Of a DNA stretch of 64,000 nt, positions 58,601-64,000 are shown one piece after another (position 1 is the first letter of the stretch; every line of letters starts with the position of its first letter). The translations under genes were made by a program, and so were the position numbers. The DNA comes from Phallusia mammillata. Taxonomy: Eukaryota > Chordata > Ascidiacea > Phlebobranchia > Ascidiidae. The notes under the pieces were generated by a model. That model saw nothing but the letters and a program-made list of their open reading frames with translations, was not told where the DNA came from and ran no database searches. The stretch spans positions 62,001 to 126,000 of the forward strand of contig QLIY01000204.1 of assembly GCA_003260075.1 (NCBI GenBank), given 5' to 3'.

Positions 58601-61600
58601 CGTTTTTTGAAAGTTTATTACGTTTAAGTTTCATTTCCGTTTTTTTTTAATAACTTGCGATATCGTTTCGTCATCGCAGAACCGCAGTGTTTTTGTACCT
58701 GTTTTCGTTCGTTGTACTTTCCCTTTACGCGTTACACGCATGACTTTTCAAAAACATGTCGACCACGGTCTAAATACATGCCAACTACGTCATTGTGGAA
58801 AAGGGGCTGTAACTACAATGGGCTAAAACGTGATGAACATTACCAAGCCCTTAAGTTGTTCGATGGGCATCTAAGCCAGAAATAGGGAACCTAATGTACC
58901 TAAATTTCGAAATATTTTGATATCCAAGCCAAAAAAACATATATAACATGTGTTTTTTTCTCCCTGGACTTACTTCTACCAAATCGAGCTATTGCAGAAA
59001 TGAGTATCAGCGCATATAGTGGTGAAATGGCTGTGCTAGGCCGGGTGCCAAATTGCGTTTGTTTTTTTGTACATGTTCATCCTGTGAGAGACACGTTGTT
59101 TTCGATCTTGGCGTTTTTTATAACCTTTTGTCGTTTGTCTATTTTCGTGAGTTGCCAATTTTTCCATCGCCCACCACAATTTTTCAAAAATGTTCCATAG
59201 CGCCCTCTGGTGTTACACTTTTTAAGGCCTTTGCCCAATTTTAGAGGTCACACAAGTCACAAGCAAAACGACATATTTCTTTTGGCCCGACTACCAATGC
59301 ATTGATGAAATAATTATGTTGGAATCAAATGACAAGTTGGAATCAAATGAATATATATTATGGGTGAATAATAGGTTATACATTAGTTCAAAACCCCCTT
59401 GTTACTGTGAAGCCAACATTTTTGTCCACGCCAACTAGTTAGCCAAAACATTCAAATGTGCTGTGTGGTAAAAATATTATTTTGGAAAAAGTAACTTTTT
59501 TTCAGCTCGAGCAGTTTTAAACTGTAATAACGTAATTTTATCGAGCTGTTAAAAAAATCAAATACAGTTAAAACTTTAAGCAGGACCCTATCCCCCATCC
59601 TTTCTTAAACCCCTCTACCATTCAATGTAGGGCGCAAAGCGTTGGGAAACACTGGTTCTTAGCTATCACGTTATGAAGGGTTCCACCGCCTTAAACATCT
59701 CGTTTCTTGCGTGGTAAAATCTCATTCGAAATGTGCAAGCTTATTGCTTCTCGCATTTGCATCACGTATACACACACGTAGATAATAATGTGATCAACAC
59801 CCCCGACCACGCCCTATGCATGCAAAGCTACCATCGGCTACTGTAGACGTTGACTTACCAACCTTAAAAGCGAACCAAACACCAACCGATGTGTAGATTA
59901 CGCCCGTTTCTTAATGTCAGTATTGCAATCTGGAAGCAATGCTTCGCTCCATTCTTGCCGCCGTTTGTATGCAGCCGCTTGCATGTTTTATCAGTATGCG
60001 TGTGCCCCGCTTCCTTCAACGGTTGTCTATGCTGTTTGGTTATCTCATTTTCAAGTCAAGTTTGGTAGTTTCACCAAGCAATGCACGAGTACGCAAGGCT
60101 TTGTTGTACGTGGGGCGGCGATGTAAAAGTACCCGAACTTCTTACTTTAGGTCTCCAATTGCAAGTAAATTCCACAGTTTTTTTGCAAGCTTTTTCCTGT
60201 TGTACATACTTGCTTCCGTACCCCTGCATTGATCGGCTCTTCAAAACAAACGGCCCTATGTATTACCTATTTATATATTTTCAGTTGCCTAACTTTGTGC
60301 GTGGAACCGTTTTAATTGCAAGACCCGGAATAGTTAAATCATTAACCTTCAGTGGAAATAAACTACAGCAACATATTTAACCCTAATTGTCAACCAATCT
60401 AGTACCCCTTTAATATCCACAGGCCGTTACACCCTTATTGCAGTATTACAGACCACAAGACGAAGTTTTCCGGTCGCTTTAAGTGTATGCTTTCTTTCCC
60501 AACGTGTAACACACAAATAATATTGTTTTTTTCGTATTTATTTACCAGTGGTCCAATATATACCGACTTCAGCCGTTTTAAAGACTTTCATTTTAATGAC
60601 TTTTTGTTTGAAGGATTTTATAGCAAGGTATAGGTGCTTAATAAATTACACTCAATACTTAATGTTCCTGAATGCGTTAATAAAGCGTAAGCATTTGGTG
60701 CGTAAAATATTCTTGATTCTTTTGAGCTATTTTACCTTTACTAACGCTTTCAACGCATTTCTAATCCAAAAATTTCAACAGCAATATCGCTATAGACCCT
60801 TAAGTTTAATGCAAATGCATTGCAGCGTTCTGTTTTTTTTTTTCACAACTGCCCTAGAGTCTCCCAACAGTGCACGAACTTGTCCGGCATGTAAGATTTG
60901 CAAGACCAGATATTTTCGCCTGGCCAATTCCACTGTAGTTTCCGTTTCTCGCTAAGTTCCGATTGTGCGAATTTATGGAGTCGCGTTCTTTGCTTGTGTA
61001 CAAACCGTGAATTTATTTCCTTGCATCTATGTGAAATAAACTTTAAACCATGTAATCCGTGTTCCTTTAAAATCTTCATATTAAACGGTCCTGTCCCGAG
61101 AGACTTGCTCAAAAAAGCTAAACAAAGAGCAATATTTCATCAACGCCTTTGGTTGACGCCACAGGAAAGACAAACTATGTTGTCAAGTTCATTTTACCAT
61201 CACATGTGTTGTGGGGCGTCTTAGGAGGTTTATGAAAAGTGCGCCTGTTATCTCTTATAGTGCTGATGTACAGCGTTCTGACAATTTTCGTAGATGGTAC
61301 TAGGCATGCATGCGTTACAAATAGCCCATCGCAAGGTAGTCTGAAGATAAAGTAACTAAAACGAAAGACCCTTCAAAAGGCGTGAACACTAGACATGAAA
61401 TTTACACACAAAAATGGGCGATGCTATCAAGGATATTAACAAAGACACCAAGATACATTGGCAGGCACACGGCGGGACAGATCAAACACGCCACAAAAGG
61501 AAGCAGCGAAGTTTTAATCCCCAACACACATGTACAACGAACAAATGAGAACAATAGTTGAATTTGGAGAAAGAACCTAAAATTATGTTCAGTTTCTGAA

Positions 61601-62787
61601 CAATGCTTTTGTAGCCTATATTAAGAAAAAAATGTTGTTGAAAACTGTATGCAGATAAAATGTTGAAAAGAATTGATTTTTACAATGTTTCAATGGTACA
61701 ACGACCCACTTCTTGACAGCGCCAATTTGCAAAAATATATTTTGATCTGACAATATTGCTTCAAAGATCACCACACAAACTTGTCTTTGTGCCTGCGTAG
61801 TTTAACCTTGTTGGCCCACAATATTTACCTTGATATTAACTTTAGAAACCACTTGAGCTTGCCATCAGTCCTCTGTGGCGATTAGCGTACGGATACAACA
61901 TTTCGCTGCATAACAGATCGATAGCATTTGCGTTTGCTCTTATTAGTGTTATTACATGCATTAATCTTACCGCAACAATCCTGCGACAGATGGACTGGAT
62001 TTTAAAACTTGATAAAACCGGTTTCACTACAATGGCAAATCACGAGGTAAAGACCTTTGTTCATTTCTTTTCCCAGTAAAACATGTGTCAGTTTTGTGTC
62101 GTAGGTTGAACATCTCCTCTTCATGGCATTTAATTTGAGCATAGTTCTGATGCAGCCTTCGGTGAGGGTAAAGACACAAAGGACTTTGACCCAAAGAAAA
62201 CTGCAGCGTCATCATTTTAATTCCCTTCTACGTGCGGCGTTTCTTTTCTAACAGTTTTGCCAGTCATGTGTCTGCAGACTCTACACTCTGCTGTCTACCA
62301 TTTCAACTTTTACAGTGTATCTTAAAATACGGGCGGCCGTTTTATTCATTGTAGTTTAAAAAGTGCCCTTTACTACCATTTTGTTGCACATGGATTGTTA
62401 ATCAGAGTGTTTGTTGTGACAAAATAAACATTCGTCGCTATATCGCTGATTGTGATTCAGTCAATCAGCGTTTTCTTACTGGTTGCAAAAGTGGGCGGTG
62501 TCCCGATGTGTAAACAGTCCGCATACAAAGACAGGGGTCAGAAATTCAGAATTCACTTTTTAAAGGCATGTTATAAGGTGCATTCTATAGTTTTTGCTGG
62601 AGTTTGTAGGCAATGCAGATTTTGAGAAGGAGTTGGTAATATTCCCACCAGTGCAGCAATGGGTTGTCATAATTGGGTTACTGATTACTCCAGCGAACGT
62701 ACATTTGAAAAAAGTAATGGCATCTTTTAGGGCTTAAATATCATGTTTGGTTTTAACTATTAATTTGTCAGACTATTTTACTTGTTT
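52672..62787. other. about 10 kb without a supportable gene
   Basis: Open frames here are short and lack family features or consistent splice partners. It includes the NFAT5 3' region, with AATAAATAAA at 54191-54200 as a possible poly(A) signal, hAT-like end fragments near 55000 and 59650, and a short direct repeat TTGGAATCAAATGA (59328-59352). No poly-G/C run of 9 or more occurs in it. It may hold regulatory DNA for NFAT5 or the UCP4-like gene. Confidence 0.5.
54191..54200 (+). promoter_or_regulatory. candidate distal poly(A) signal of NFAT5
   Basis: AATAAATAAA lies about 1.5 kb after the stop. It is assigned only because no clear nearer signal was seen. Confidence 0.3.
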
Positions 62788-62896
62788 CAGCACTACCTCA
62801 GCGTATTCTAGTGTTTAAATTTCTGTACAAAATGTGCCTTTGGAATGTGTACAGTAAATGACAGTTTCTTGCAAGGTTCACCCACTTTAAAAGAGT

Positions 62897-63823
62897 ATGA
62901 ATGAAAAATTGAAAATTATTGGCATAAATTATGCAACTTCTGCAGCTGCTGCTACTGTGGCTGAAACTGTGACATTTCCTTTGGATCTCACAAAAACTAG
63001 ATTGCAGATTCAAGGAGAGGTAGCTTCTTATGGAAACTCTACAGCTGTTGTTAAGCGAGGAATGATACGAACTGCTGCAAATATTGCACATCAGGAAGGT
63101 TTGACAAAATTATGGCAAGGACTTCCTCCAGCTGTTTACAGACATTTGATATATACTGGGGTCCGAATGGGAGTTTATGAACAGTTGAGGGATAATGTTT
63201 TAGGGCGCAATGTGGATGGGTCTTTTCCAGTCTGGAAAGCAGTTGTTGGTGGCTTAACAGCTGGGTCAATCGGTCAATTTGTCACCAGCCCAATGGACCT
63301 GGTCAAAGTACAAATGCAAATGGATGGAAAGCGTGTGATGGAAGGAAAGCCACCTAGAGTGAATGGTGTATTTCATGCCATGCAAACAATTGTTTACAGG
63401 GGTGGAATTAGGGCATTGTGGGCTGGTTGGGTGCCTAATGTGCAAAGAGCTGCCCTGGTGAATATGGGAGACTTAGCAACTTATGACACAGTTAAGCAGA
63501 CAATTCTTCGCAATACAAATCTTACTGATAACTGGTTTTGTCACATGTTGTCCAGCGGCTGCAGTGGTTTAGTTGCAGCGACTCTAGGGACGCCTGCAGA
63601 TGTCATAAAGACCAGGATTATGAACCAAGCCAGGGACAAACATGGAAATGGTTTGTATTACAAGTCATCTGTGGACTGCCTAATGAAAACAATTAAAAAT
63701 GAAGGATTTTTCAGCCTCTACAAAGGTTTTGTACCAATTTGGTCAAGAATGGCACCCTGGTCTCTCACATTTTGGTTGTCATGGGAAGAAATACGAAAAT
63801 TAACTGGAACGGCCACATTCTGA
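62897..63823 (+). CDS. SLC25A27: mitochondrial carrier, UCP4-like (SLC25A27)
   Basis: The protein has 308 residues (vertebrate UCP4 about 323) in one exon. Three mitochondrial-carrier repeats are visible, each with the PX(D/E)XX(K/R) signature: PLDLTK near 28-33, PMDLVK near 132-137 and PADVIK near 232-237. UCP4-specific stretches include [45 protein letters not shown] and [12 protein letters not shown]. As an inner-membrane carrier it would have six helices. UCP4 family members are linked to mild uncoupling and to succinate or chloride transport; the substrate here is not readable from sequence. A TGTTTCAG acceptor ends at 62790, suggesting trans-splicing or a 5' UTR intron. The missing coding introns are unusual for this family, so a retrocopy is possible, but the frame is intact. 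Confidence 0.93.
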   Translation: MNEKLKIIGINYATSAAAATVAETVTFPLDLTKTRLQIQGEVASYGNSTAVVKRGMIRTAANIAHQEGLTKLWQGLPPAVYRHLIYTGVRMGVYEQLRDNVLGRNVDGSFPVWKAVVGGLTAGSIGQFVTSPMDLVKVQMQMDGKRVMEGKPPRVNGVFHAMQTIVYRGGIRALWAGWVPNVQRAALVNMGDLATYDTVKQTILRNTNLTDNWFCHMLSSGCSGLVAATLGTPADVIKTRIMNQARDKHGNGLYYKSSVDCLMKTIKNEGFFSLYKGFVPIWSRMAPWSLTFWLSWEEIRKLTGTATF

Positions 63824-63921
63824 TATGTTTTGAACCAATTTTTAAAATTATTGTGATAGGACCAACAACCTGTGGTTCTGAACACCACTTAATAGACTTC
63901 CATGGTAACGCATTGCATAGA

Positions 63922-63927
63922 AATAAA
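63922..63927 (+). promoter_or_regulatory. poly(A) signal AATAAA of the UCP4-like gene
   Basis: A canonical AATAAA lies about 100 bases after the stop codon. Confidence 0.6.
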
Positions 63928-64000
63928 TATGGCTTAAAAATTAGCATGGCCTAATGAGAAATGCAATGTTTCAGGGAAAATATCCTTACTTGCCAAAAAT

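Overview
The window looks like a nuclear segment from an invertebrate chordate, most likely a tunicate. Reasons: AT-rich DNA; short-intron genes with chordate-type orthologues (STOML1, AP1G1, RGS22, NFAT5, UCP4); intronless ORFs that sit just downstream of an orphan splice acceptor, as expected for spliced-leader trans-splicing or a 5' UTR intron; allele-like copies that differ by a few percent; and many small hAT-type MITEs. The phylum is an inference. That it is a metazoan multi-intron genome is seen directly.

Layout. 518-751: last exon of an unrecognised gene. 1533-1958 (+): small mitochondrial single-pass membrane protein. 2509-3684 (+): stomatin-like protein 1 (SPFH plus SCP2). 5036-17199 (-): AP-1 complex gamma adaptin, 19 coding exons, 847 residues. 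19732-35541 (+): RGS22-like multi-RGS protein, 26 exons, about 1445 residues, divergent from AP1G1 across a shared upstream region. 39020-52671 (+): NFAT5/TonEBP-like Rel-homology transcription factor, 14 exons, about 1444 residues once an assembly fault is discounted. 52672-62787: about 10 kb without a supportable gene. 62897-63823 (+): UCP4-like mitochondrial carrier. The genes have unrelated roles (membrane scaffolding, clathrin-adaptor sorting, G-protein regulation, osmotic-stress transcription, mitochondrial transport), so I see no operon or shared pathway.

The most striking signal is structural. There are 30 runs of 9 or more G (or C), usually 10-13 long, and most sit between two near-identical copies of the flanking DNA. 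Every run is G in 1-10499, C in 10501-36391 and G again after 36393. The two switch points are exactly the single N characters at 10500 and 36392. The N at 36392 also separates two identical 1.6-kb blocks. I read this as three contigs joined by single Ns, the middle one reverse-complemented, each carrying a poly-G artefact where two alleles were concatenated or a gap was filled. The artefact duplicates exons or exon parts of the left-edge gene, AP1G1, RGS22 and NFAT5, and it breaks the NFAT5 frame. Gene models taken directly from this sequence will be wrong at those places.

Genuine repeats include several MITEs with perfect 8-bp target duplications, two tRNA-derived SINEs, a 157-bp minisatellite and a CAG/CAA polyglutamine tract.
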